Source: Planktothrix tepida PCC 9214
Lineage (GTDB): Bacteria; Cyanobacteriota; Cyanobacteriia; Cyanobacteriales; Microcoleaceae
Length of the DNA: 64,000 nucleotides
Direction: 5' to 3'
NCBI RefSeq assembly: GCF_900009145.1
Contig: NZ_LN889782.1
Coordinates: 957,486 to 1,021,485, forward strand
Every line of letters begins with the position of its first letter. The first letter of the stretch is position 1. The position numbers were made by a program, and so were the translations under genes. Below, in pieces: positions 35,908 to 44,737 of this stretch. The notes below the pieces were generated by a model. The model was given only the letters and a program-made list of their open reading frames with translations. It did not search any database and was not told the origin of the DNA.

Positions 35908-37653
35908 TTAATTATTCTGAGAATCAGATGGATTTTTAACGTGTTTTACTGCTTGAAAAAATTGGTCTAGGGAGAGAGAATGGACTAAACTCAGGGGATA
36001 AGCAGTTTCACTAATTGTTTTAGCATAGGTGGCTTTTAAATAGGGACGATAGGTTGAATCTTGATTGATATACACTTCAAAGAAAGCAAGACTAAAAGCC
36101 CGAATATAATCATTAACAGGTTCGGGAACTGGAGCTACAATTTCTTTTAAAGAGGCACTCATACTTTGATTCATTGCGGTTAAATTTAGATTAATATGGC
36201 GATCGCCTTCTGCTAAGAGTAAATATTTATCGGGTGTTGTTAACCAAGTATAGGAGCGAACTTGTTCCCAAGCCACAGGAGCGATATTATCTTTACCACT
36301 GGTTTTCCAGAATACCGGAATCTGAATTTTGCTTAAACTTTGTTGCCCAAAAATGCTACTATTAATCGGATTCATCAAAAAAATTGCTTGAACCCGTTCA
36401 TCTCTCAAATTATAGTCTTTTTGAGGTATTTCTAAGGCTCGACATTGAAAAATTTGGGCGAGATTAACAGAATTAAATGCCGAGTTACAGTCTTGTTTTA
36501 AGTGATTAAAATCAATTTCTGCTCCCCCTAAAGCTAAGGCTGTATAAGCACCAAAAGAATGCCCTGCAACGCCAACTTGTTTCAGGTTCAGTTGACCGTT
36601 AAATTCCGTTGTATTCAAGCGTTCTAATTCATCTATTAAAAACTGAATATCTAGGGGTCGGTCAATAAATTCACTCACTTTGAACCCATCGGATGCGTGA
36701 CCCGATAACCAAGCTTGAAGTTGATTGGTATCACTTCCCGGATGTTGAGGGAGAGCAACGACAAATCCATAAGATGCTAAATGTTCGCCTAAATAGGCAT
36801 AATTTTTTCGATTTGCAGCTAATCCATGAGAAATGATAATCACAGGAATTGCGTTAGGTTTTCCGCGTTTGACGGTATTTAAGGGTGTGGGAATATCAAG
36901 ATCGACAATCAATTCTCGATGACGTTTGGAGTCTGTTAAGGTTAGGGTTTTGGAGGTAACATCAAAGTCTCCAGTTTGCTTTAAATCAGGTTTTTTACTA
37001 AAATCTGAAGCCGGGGATAAGGCTGATTCTTCTAAGGATAATTTAACAATTTCTGTAATAATAGAATTAGTTTCTTGTACCAGAATATTGACTTGTTCTC
37101 GGAGTTGAAAAATCTTGTGGATATTTAATTGAATTTCTGCTGCTGGAAATTGACGTAAAATATTGAGTAAGGTGATGCCTTCAGGATCTTGATTAGCTCT
37201 CATTAATGCTATTTTAAGCGCTTCCGACCCATTTTTAAGCGTTGATAAATTGTGCGAATCGGTTTCGGATTGAATAATATCTCCCAGTTTATTCAGAAAT
37301 AATGCTCCTGTGGGGGAATTTAAAAATTGAGAAATTATTATAGGATCTAATTGATGCTGATCTAATAATACTGTTTTAAACTGATTTTTATCAGTTTGAT
37401 TTAATAACAATAAAAAGCTTTTTAATTCTGGATCAATTGTTCCTGATTGAGCATAGTTTTCTAACGCTTGTACGGATACAGAAATTTTAGCTTGTCCTAG
37501 GGCTAAAGATACATTTTCGGCTGCTTGTACGGGAACAGCAGAAAAAGCCAGGGCGAAAAGTCCACCCAGTAGAGACACAATTCTTCGCCGATTTAACGAT
37601 AGATTTAATGTTAAGCTAGATGGGGCTGTAATCGCCAGTTTATGTTGATTCAT
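35908..37653 (-). CDS. DUF1400 alpha/beta hydrolase, copy 1
   Basis: A 581-residue paralogue with an N-terminal signal peptide (residues 22-45, RRRIVSLLGGLFALAFSAVPVQAA). The twin Arg before the core could suggest Tat export, but the pattern is not a full Tat motif. Catalytic residues: Ser366 in VAGHSFGAYTAL, Asp455 in SGKDNIAP, His486 in EGDRHINL; the usual H-F is changed to H-I. It is the first gene of the three-gene group. Confidence 0.9.
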   Translation of the reverse strand: MNQHKLAITAPSSLTLNLSLNRRRIVSLLGGLFALAFSAVPVQAAENVSLALGQAKISVSVQALENYAQSGTIDPELKSFLLLLNQTDKNQFKTVLLDQHQLDPIIISQFLNSPTGALFLNKLGDIIQSETDSHNLSTLKNGSEALKIALMRANQDPEGITLLNILRQFPAAEIQLNIHKIFQLREQVNILVQETNSIITEIVKLSLEESALSPASDFSKKPDLKQTGDFDVTSKTLTLTDSKRHRELIVDLDIPTPLNTVKRGKPNAIPVIIISHGLAANRKNYAYLGEHLASYGFVVALPQHPGSDTNQLQAWLSGHASDGFKVSEFIDRPLDIQFLIDELERLNTTEFNGQLNLKQVGVAGHSFGAYTALALGGAEIDFNHLKQDCNSAFNSVNLAQIFQCRALEIPQKDYNLRDERVQAIFLMNPINSSIFGQQSLSKIQIPVFWKTSGKDNIAPVAWEQVRSYTWLTTPDKYLLLAEGDRHINLNLTAMNQSMSASLKEIVAPVPEPVNDYIRAFSLAFFEVYINQDSTYRPYLKATYAKTISETAYPLSLVHSLSLDQFFQAVKHVKNPSDSQNN

Positions 37654-37921
37654 AATTGGGTTAATTGCCTCTAAATATCAGTTACAATGTTCTTAGAAAT
37701 CCTATCTAAATGCACCCTAATCATTTCATAACCATCTTAACAGATAAGGAAGTCATTGATCAGAGCCTTATTAAAAGGTCACATCATACCCTACTCCTGA
37801 GATCTGATTCAATTTTCCCCTTTTGGTTCCTAACTCCGGTCAAAAACCCAATACCATTAAATTTGGCCCTGATTCTCACTCCTTACTTCAGTCTTTTAAG
37901 CTTTATCTTCCTGATGGATTT

Positions 37922-40900
37922 TCAAGGTTGTAAGTGAGTTAATAGGGTTTTCATTTCTTCTAATAGAGACTCAACTGATAGATTAAAGGGTAAGACTTTT
38001 AGGGGAAAACTAGAGCTAAAGCGTTGTAAATGAACCATCATTTCTTCCCAGGAATAATTTGGGATTTCGACGGAAGATGAAGATTTAGTTTTACGTTTTT
38101 TGTCGAGGGATTTACCTTTGACTTTAACATCAGATTGTGCTAAAATTAATACAGGAATCTTAGCTTCCATTTTTTCTAAAATCGAGAGAGCTTCAACTAA
38201 ATTAGAAAAAGATTGTTGTCGAAAACAAATCAACATTAAATCTAAGCTTTTACATTGAATTTTCTGAAGAATTTCTTCCCAGCCTTTGCCCATAATGCTC
38301 CGAAATCCAGCAATTTCAATATATTGAACTAAGGCTTGCTCAATTTTAATATTAGCATTATTGGGAGCATCTAAACAATCAGAATTAACCGTTGAATGTC
38401 GAACTGAGGTGGAAGATTTAGGGTTTAATATGGCTTTTGAAGGATGATCTTTAGTGTCTACAGGATGACTTAATTGCTGTTGCGGTAAAACGGAAGAATC
38501 GACCACTAAAATACTCGGTTTCCAACTTAAACGGGTCGCAATTTGGATCACTTCTAATAAAGCAGAACCCATAGCCAGAGAAAAAGATTGAAGACTCATC
38601 CCATCATCTGAGGGACTCGCTAAACAGGGAAAAATTGATAAATTTTTAACTTGATTTGCAACTTGAGTCGTTACAGGGTCTAAAGTCACAATGGGTAAAT
38701 GGGCTAAACTTTCTTGTTGACTAATTTCTGTTAACAAATATAATGGATTTTTAACAGACCCATCTCGTTCTAAAACGATAATATTAGGATGCCAAATTCG
38801 AGCAATGAGAGCAGCTTGATTAATATCATCGGCTTCTAAAATACGACACTGGGAGAACTGCGATAAAAATAAAGCAGAATGATAAATTGAGTTAGGCTTG
38901 TCTAGGGTATTTATTGGAGTTAAGTGATGTTGATCTCCTGATAAACTTAACCAGAGAATCATTAACTGTTGAGGCTCGGAAGATGAAACCTCTGGAAGCA
39001 ATTCTACTAAGATTTTTTCTAATTCTGCTCCTTGAACAGGAAGACTCAAAAAGCCATCACAATGATTCGCGGTGGCTCGTTGTTTATCCCCTAATGTTGC
39101 TGTGACAATGACGGGAATTTTATGGGTTTGTACATCAGTTTTTAATAAAGTTAAAACATCCCAACCGGACAATAAAGGAATTAAAGGATTAAGTAAAATA
39201 ATCCTCGGTTGGAGGCGACGGGCTTTTTCAACGGCTTCTGTTCCTGAACGAGCAATTACGACCCGATATCCTAAATGGGTGAGTTGTTCATTCAAGGTTT
39301 GAATAAAGTGGGGAACCGTTTCAACCACTAAAACTAAACGAGATTGTTGAGGAGAGGAAGAACGAGAAGACGGTAAAAATTCGGGTTCCTCTGAGGAACT
39401 ATGATTCCCTAATTCCCAATTACATCGAGGGGGACTCGGCGGTAATAACAAAGTAAATTGACTGCCTTTATTGGGTTTAGAAATAAAGCTGACATCTCCC
39501 CCATGTAATCGCGCTAACCGTTGGGTTAAAACCAACCCTAATCCTGTCCCTTCAAATTTCCGGGTTAGAGGACTTTCAAGTTGTTGAAATTTCTGAAAAA
39601 TCAGATGTTGTTTATCTTCAGGAATGCCAATTCCTTTATCCCAAACGGTAAAAGCAATCCAATTTTCCCAACGACTAACTTGTAGACCAAATTCGCTCCC
39701 ATCGGGAGTAAATTTGAGGGCATTACATAATAAATTGACTAACATTTGTCGCAAGCGTAATTCATCAGCGACTAAGGTTTCTAAACCGGGTTTAATCTCT
39801 AAGGTAAATCGACTTTTCAGTTGTTCTAAAATTTCCGCTTGTAGTTTAATATCGGATTTATCTTGACTTTGGTATTGTTGCAAAGTCATTTCAAAAGCGC
39901 GTTCACAAACTGCCTGAATTTGTAAAGGTTCTGGGACTAATTCGAGTTGTCCCGTTTCCATACGAGTTAAATCCAAAATATCGTTCACGACTAACATTAG
40001 ATGACGACCGCTTTTATGAATCAGTTGAGCATAACGCGCTTGTTTTTCGTTGAGTTCTCCTAATGCTTGATCTTTTAATAAACTCGATAGACCTAAAACC
40101 GCAGTCAGGGGAGTTTTAAGCTCATGACTAATACAGGCCATAAACTCATCTTTGAGGCGATTAAGTTGAATTAAATCAGTATTTTTTGCCGTTAGTTCTT
40201 GGGCGACTCGATGCTGTTCTGTAATATCTTGAGCTAAGACTAACCAGAGGTCATTGGCTTTATTTCCTAAACATAACGTCATCTCCCATTCCGGGTTTAA
40301 ATGTTGGCGAGTAAATTGCCAAACTCGTTCTTGATTGTGGGCGATGGGACAAATACAAATATAAGTATCCGGTTGGCTACCCAATTGACACCAACTCGGC
40401 ATTTGTAAGGTGGGTGAATTCGAGGTTAAAGGTTGAGAAACATTCGTTAAATGACGGCTTGGAAATCCAGAATCGATTGAGGATTCTAAGGAGGAAGTTG
40501 GGTATTTTTCAGTGGGGGAAAATGTTTCACTGGCTTCTGACCAACGGGTTACTGATTCAGCGACTTCTTGCAAAACCTCTGAACCTCGACCAATTAGGGA
40601 TCGCCATGCTAAATTTTGATTAACAATGGTGCCATCATCACTTTGAATCATTAAGGGAATGGGCAGTTCATCTAAAAACTGAATTAAATGCTGAGATACG
40701 CTAAAATTTCCCGTCGCTAACACATCTAACTGTTGATGAGGTTCTGAATTGAAGTCTAAAGTAGGGGAAGGTCGAGGTTGTTGAATCTGAGTAAAGCGTT
40801 GAGAATATTGGGCTAAATATCGTAAGACTTGCAAACTATTAATTAATCCAATAAACTCTCCTCTGTGATTAATTAAAGCCGGGGATACGGTTTGAGGGAG

Positions 40901-41245
40901 GCTATTTTCTAGTACCGGATGGGAACTTTGATATTGTAAATATAGCCAAAAGTCTTCTAAGCTTAAATGGGAGGGAACGCCAATAATCGGTTCGAGAATA
41001 GTAGACAAAACCTCATTGAGAAAGGGTTGTTCAGGGTCGGGGGAAGTCGGGAAGGTGGTGTTGAGGAGATAGGGAAGAAACCGATGTAGGGAAATTAGAC
41101 CTAAAGGATAATGTTCAGAATTGATAATCACAACTTGTTCCGAGTTCCCCTGAGAAAAAATAAACCGCAATGCTTCTAAGGGCGAATCATGGCGACAAAC
41201 AGGAACCACCTGCATAAAGGTTTGGAGGTCAGCTTGGGGAGACAT
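37922..41245 (-). CDS. CBS/PAS hybrid histidine kinase with degenerate receivers
   Basis: A 1107-residue soluble sensor. Two CBS-like repeats (about 10-65 and 80-150) open the protein, followed by a PAS-like region (185-345). HisKA has His374 in ACISHELKTPLTAVLG, and HATPase_c has NLLCNALKFTPDGSE, DKGIGIPEDK and GTGLGLVLTQRLA. Three receiver-like folds follow. In the first, the Asp position reads ILLNPLIPLLSG, that is Asn instead of Asp. The second (IIVLERDGS) and third (MLICFRQQS) also lack a canonical phospho-acceptor. CBS domains often bind adenine nucleotides, so energy state could be the signal. The phosphorelay target is unknown. Confidence 0.88.
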   Translation of the reverse strand: MSPQADLQTFMQVVPVCRHDSPLEALRFIFSQGNSEQVVIINSEHYPLGLISLHRFLPYLLNTTFPTSPDPEQPFLNEVLSTILEPIIGVPSHLSLEDFWLYLQYQSSHPVLENSLPQTVSPALINHRGEFIGLINSLQVLRYLAQYSQRFTQIQQPRPSPTLDFNSEPHQQLDVLATGNFSVSQHLIQFLDELPIPLMIQSDDGTIVNQNLAWRSLIGRGSEVLQEVAESVTRWSEASETFSPTEKYPTSSLESSIDSGFPSRHLTNVSQPLTSNSPTLQMPSWCQLGSQPDTYICICPIAHNQERVWQFTRQHLNPEWEMTLCLGNKANDLWLVLAQDITEQHRVAQELTAKNTDLIQLNRLKDEFMACISHELKTPLTAVLGLSSLLKDQALGELNEKQARYAQLIHKSGRHLMLVVNDILDLTRMETGQLELVPEPLQIQAVCERAFEMTLQQYQSQDKSDIKLQAEILEQLKSRFTLEIKPGLETLVADELRLRQMLVNLLCNALKFTPDGSEFGLQVSRWENWIAFTVWDKGIGIPEDKQHLIFQKFQQLESPLTRKFEGTGLGLVLTQRLARLHGGDVSFISKPNKGSQFTLLLPPSPPRCNWELGNHSSSEEPEFLPSSRSSSPQQSRLVLVVETVPHFIQTLNEQLTHLGYRVVIARSGTEAVEKARRLQPRIILLNPLIPLLSGWDVLTLLKTDVQTHKIPVIVTATLGDKQRATANHCDGFLSLPVQGAELEKILVELLPEVSSSEPQQLMILWLSLSGDQHHLTPINTLDKPNSIYHSALFLSQFSQCRILEADDINQAALIARIWHPNIIVLERDGSVKNPLYLLTEISQQESLAHLPIVTLDPVTTQVANQVKNLSIFPCLASPSDDGMSLQSFSLAMGSALLEVIQIATRLSWKPSILVVDSSVLPQQQLSHPVDTKDHPSKAILNPKSSTSVRHSTVNSDCLDAPNNANIKIEQALVQYIEIAGFRSIMGKGWEEILQKIQCKSLDLMLICFRQQSFSNLVEALSILEKMEAKIPVLILAQSDVKVKGKSLDKKRKTKSSSSVEIPNYSWEEMMVHLQRFSSSFPLKVLPFNLSVESLLEEMKTLLTHLQP

Positions 41246-41793
41246 AAAATGTAAATCCTCCAGATGAGATAATCATCTACTTAAAGCAGACAAGTGGTAA
41301 AGTGTGCGTGTCAACTCCCTATAGGAATAAAATAAATCCCTAAACAGTCTGTTAATCGTACCTTTGATATTTCTATTGTGATAGATCAGGGTTAAGTTTG
41401 CCAAAATTTAACGATTTCCTAAACAAGCTTAAAGAAATTAAAAGTTTCTCAACCTTATCTAGGGTAACTTTAATAAAATATTGAACCCCAGCCATTTACC
41501 CCTATTTTCCCATTGGTTTCGTTGCCTAAACAGTCACAACCGTTGATCTGGGGTATACAATATTCTATCCTCTCGAACACCTATTCCCTAATATTATAAC
41601 TCTATAATGGATACCTGCTAGTTTTTACGGCTGTCTAATTGGAGTTGCAATATTATTTTACATTTACAAAAAACAAGGATAAGATCAGTATTTATCCTAA
41701 AAAAAAGAAGATTAATTCTTTTCTCTAAGTTGATTAAATGGCTATCAAATGCTATAATCTGTAATTAAAATTTATTTTTAATATTTTCAGTTT
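41246..41793. other. Gene-free gap upstream of the ABC binding protein
   Basis: 548 bp between divergent genes with no gene seen. It is strongly AT-rich. A TATAAT box near 41604 lacks a good -35 partner and would leave a long leader to the gene at 41794. Confidence 0.5.
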
Positions 41794-43470
41794 ATGGTGA
41801 AATCTAAAATACCCCAGTGGAATCGATTTCAAAATATACATCCGTCTTCCCGAAAATTTTTACTGCAATGGGTCAGTTTATTTTGCTTTTGTTGTCTAAT
41901 TATTATTAGTTGTACTCCCCATCAAACGAGTCATCAATCTGCTTCTACTTCAGCCAATAACGGACGAATTACGATTGGAACCACCTTAAAAGCTCGAACC
42001 TTAGATCCCGCAGATGCCTATGAACTGATGTCAGGAAATATCTTGTATAATTTAGGCGATCGCCTTTATGATTATGAACTAGGAACTAATCAACTGGTTC
42101 CTAAGTTAGCCACCGCTTTACCGACGGTGAGTTCCGATGGATTAACCTATACGATTCCCCTGCGAGAAGGCGTTACCTTTCATGATGGAACTGCCTTTAA
42201 TGCCGCAGCCATGGAATTTTCAATCAAACGATTTATTCAAAATGCAGGTTCTCCCTCTTCCTTATTATCTGATGCCATTGATACCGTTCAAGCAACGGGA
42301 GACTATGAATTAACCATTAAACTCAAACAACCTTTTTCTGCCTTTCCTTCCCTTTTAGCCTTTTCAGGAATTACAGCCGTTTCTCCTCAATTTTATGAAA
42401 TTGGAGAAGGTAAATTTAAACCCAATGAATTTGTTGGAACGGGGCCTTATAAATTAAAATCTTCAGAAATTGATGTCATTCGCTTAGATGCCTTTGAAAA
42501 CTATTGGGGAGAAAAACCTGCCAATAGCGGAATTGATATTCAACGATTTTCGAGCGCCTCTAATTTATTTAATGCCTTTCGCAGTGGTGCTGTTGATATT
42601 GCCTATTTATCCTTAAATGCCGACCAAATTTCGAGCTTAAAACAAGAAGCAGAAAAAGGCAATTGGCAAATGATAGCAGCCAATGGCAATAACATTAGTT
42701 ATCTGATGATGAACGTTAAATCAGAGCCTTTAAATCGTAAAGAAGTCAGACAAGCCATCGCTGCTTTAATTAATCGTTCCGTGCTTAATGAACGGGTATT
42801 ACAAAATCAAGGAGAACTACTATATAGTTTAATTCCCACCACCTTTACCGATTATCAACCTAGCTTTAATTTACAATACGGTGATGGCAATATTGAAAAA
42901 GCGAAACAACTCTTAACTCAAGCCGGATATACCCCAGAAAATCCAGCAATTGTTGAACTTTGGTATGCGTCTAATTCCTCTAATAAAGGGTTTTTAGGAT
43001 TAACGTTAAAAGCCTTAGCAGACCGAGATTTAGGCGGGTTACTCGATTTACAACTCAATAGTGTAGAATCAACCACAGCCTTTAAATATTTAGAGGAGGG
43101 AATTTATCCAACTTTTGTTTTAGATTGGTATGCCGATTTCCTTGATGCCGATAACTATATTCAACCGTTTTTAGACTGTAGTAAAGGTTCAGCAGAAACC
43201 GGATGCGAAAAAGGAGCGAGTCAATATCAGGGTTCTTTTTATTATAGCGATCGCATGAATCAATTGATCGCCCAAGAACGTCAAGAACAAAATCCCCAAA
43301 CTCGCAAAGCGATTTTTGATGAAATTCAAAAACTCCTAGCTGAAGATGTTCCCTATGTACCCCTTTGGCAAGATAAAACCTTTATTTTTGCTAAAAATGG
43401 TCTTGAAAACATCCGTTTACAACTCACTCAACAAGTCCCCTTCTGGACAATTAAAAACTCAAATTCCTAA
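41794..43470 (+). CDS. ABC transporter substrate-binding lipoprotein (peptide/nickel type)
   Basis: A 558-residue extracellular solute-binding protein, family 5. It has a lipobox with acylated Cys40 (CCLIIISC) and the family blocks LDPADAYELMSGNILYNLGDRLYDYE, YTIPLREGVTFHDGTAFNAAAMEFSIKRF and FVGTGPYKL. The C-terminal lobe ends with AEDVPYVPLWQDK. It binds peptides or similar small ligands for an importer; no permease or ATPase gene is beside it. The META gene begins only 3 bp after its stop. Confidence 0.93.
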   Translation: MVKSKIPQWNRFQNIHPSSRKFLLQWVSLFCFCCLIIISCTPHQTSHQSASTSANNGRITIGTTLKARTLDPADAYELMSGNILYNLGDRLYDYELGTNQLVPKLATALPTVSSDGLTYTIPLREGVTFHDGTAFNAAAMEFSIKRFIQNAGSPSSLLSDAIDTVQATGDYELTIKLKQPFSAFPSLLAFSGITAVSPQFYEIGEGKFKPNEFVGTGPYKLKSSEIDVIRLDAFENYWGEKPANSGIDIQRFSSASNLFNAFRSGAVDIAYLSLNADQISSLKQEAEKGNWQMIAANGNNISYLMMNVKSEPLNRKEVRQAIAALINRSVLNERVLQNQGELLYSLIPTTFTDYQPSFNLQYGDGNIEKAKQLLTQAGYTPENPAIVELWYASNSSNKGFLGLTLKALADRDLGGLLDLQLNSVESTTAFKYLEEGIYPTFVLDWYADFLDADNYIQPFLDCSKGSAETGCEKGASQYQGSFYYSDRMNQLIAQERQEQNPQTRKAIFDEIQKLLAEDVPYVPLWQDKTFIFAKNGLENIRLQLTQQVPFWTIKNSNS

Positions 43471-43472
43471 CG

Positions 43473-43907
43473 ATGAAAAAACGACTTCTATCCCTATCCA
43501 TTGCCACTCTATCCCTTTTATCAATAATCAATCTAGCTATGGCTTCTGACTCCTTAGTAGGAACTAATTGGAAATTACTCTCCTGGGGAACTGAAAAATC
43601 CCCCCAAACCCCGTTAAAAGAAACGGAAATCAGCTTACAATTCCAAGAGGATCAAATTAGTGGTTCATCCGGTTGTAACCGTTATTTCGCATCCTACACC
43701 CTGAAGGATGATCAATTAAAATTTGGTGTAGCTGGGAGAACTCAAATGGCTTGTCCTGAAGAAATTATGAAGCAAGAAGATCAATTTCTCTCGGCTTTAC
43801 AATCCTCAAAAACATTTACCCTTAATTCTGAAGGTCAACTGCAAATTACCTATAAAACCGATCAAGAATCTGGGGTAATGATATTTACACCCAATCAACC
43901 TGAATAA
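43473..43907 (+). CDS. Secreted META-domain (HslJ-like) protein
   Basis: A 144-residue protein with a signal peptide (RLLSLSIATLSLLSIINLAMA) and one META domain: TNWKLLSWGTEKSP, GSSGCNRYFASYTLKDDQLKFG and TQMACPEEIMKQEDQFLSAL. The family includes HslJ, a heat-induced envelope protein whose function is not well settled. It is translated together with the binding protein in front of it. A palindrome with T-run ends the unit. Confidence 0.9.
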   Translation: MKKRLLSLSIATLSLLSIINLAMASDSLVGTNWKLLSWGTEKSPQTPLKETEISLQFQEDQISGSSGCNRYFASYTLKDDQLKFGVAGRTQMACPEEIMKQEDQFLSALQSSKTFTLNSEGQLQITYKTDQESGVMIFTPNQPE

Positions 43908-43910
43908 CCC

Positions 43911-43966
43911 GTAGTGAGTCCTTCAGGACTCAAATATAGAGAGTCCTAAAGGACTCACTACTTTTT
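43911..43966 (+). terminator. Terminator formed by a dispersed palindromic repeat, copy 2
   Basis: GTAGTGAGTCC pairs with GGACTCACTAC at the other end (43952-43962), with further pairing inside, and a T-run follows. It lies 4 bp after the META gene. Its left arm is the same repeat as at 3520 and 46370, so a dispersed repeat serves as a terminator here. Confidence 0.75.
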
Positions 43967-43973
43967 ATGGAAA

Positions 43974-44732
43974 TTAATGTTGAGATATAATAGCGATTAG
44001 TTCAGGTTTATTCATCTTTGAATATCCTTTTATCTTTCGTTTTCTCGCAATTTCTTTGAGTTTAAGCACAGTCATATCACTATATTTTGGATCTCTATGA
44101 GTAGACTTGACAGTTAATTTTTCAACTAACTGAGTCAACTTATCAACAATAGCCGTTAAATGATTAACAGTATTTTCAAGCTGTTGTAATCGATTGTTAA
44201 TTTGTGTATTTTCAGAAGATATCATTTGAGATAAGGTTTTAAATTTAGCCTGAGTTTCTTCGTGATCTCGTTTATGTAATTCCATCCATTTCGACAGCTG
44301 TTGTGTTAATTGTACTTCTAATAGTTGTTCATCTTGTCTGATAAGGTCTGGAGTTATAGCTTGAATAGAACCACCGCCAAGCAATTGTTCCAATTCGGTT
44401 TTCATGGTTATTGCTTGTTCATCTGTTAAATCAAAAACCCAAACCCAAAGACGCTCAATTTCTAATTCTTGAGCGACAATACACCAATCTGCACCATAAA
44501 CAATTTCATATTCTTTTTCTTCATCATAAGCTTGGGTTCGTCGCACCACTAAAGACACTAAATTACTTTCATGTTCCCTCAATGTTCGTGCTAAAAGTTC
44601 TCGTCTTTCCAATAGAATATCTATTGTTTCTGCATTCGGTATTGCAATTTGAAACGTATAGATTTGACCATGAGTAAGGGGTTGAATTCCTAAATAAGAA
44701 CCAATTTGAACCCGACGATCTGATAAACTCAT
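43974..44732 (-). CDS. ParB-like protein with coiled coil and C-terminal SAP-type domain
   Basis: A 252-residue protein. Residues 55-110 resemble a ParB/Srx N-terminal fold: NLVSLVVRRTQAYDEEKEYEIVYGADWCIVAQEL then VWVFDLTDEQAI. The usual GERR motif of ParB CTPases is replaced by GADW. A helical coiled coil follows (155-208, with heptad-type leucines in RLQQLENTVNHLTAIVDKLTQLVEKL). The C-terminus (219-252, TVLKLKEIARKRKIKGYSKM...LIAII) fits a SAP or Rho-N helix-loop-helix that usually binds nucleic acid. It starts 5 bp behind the nuclease-ParA gene, so they form an operon. The standard ParB HTH is absent; the SAP-type end may replace it. Confidence 0.75.
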   Translation of the reverse strand: MSLSDRRVQIGSYLGIQPLTHGQIYTFQIAIPNAETIDILLERRELLARTLREHESNLVSLVVRRTQAYDEEKEYEIVYGADWCIVAQELEIERLWVWVFDLTDEQAITMKTELEQLLGGGSIQAITPDLIRQDEQLLEVQLTQQLSKWMELHKRDHEETQAKFKTLSQMISSENTQINNRLQQLENTVNHLTAIVDKLTQLVEKLTVKSTHRDPKYSDMTVLKLKEIARKRKIKGYSKMNKPELIAIISQH

Positions 44733-44737
44733 CGATT

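Noticed and set aside
37710-37937. A 75-codon plus-strand frame between the hydrolases and the kinase
   Set aside because: No ribosome-binding site, overlaps the end of the kinase gene, and the composition looks random.
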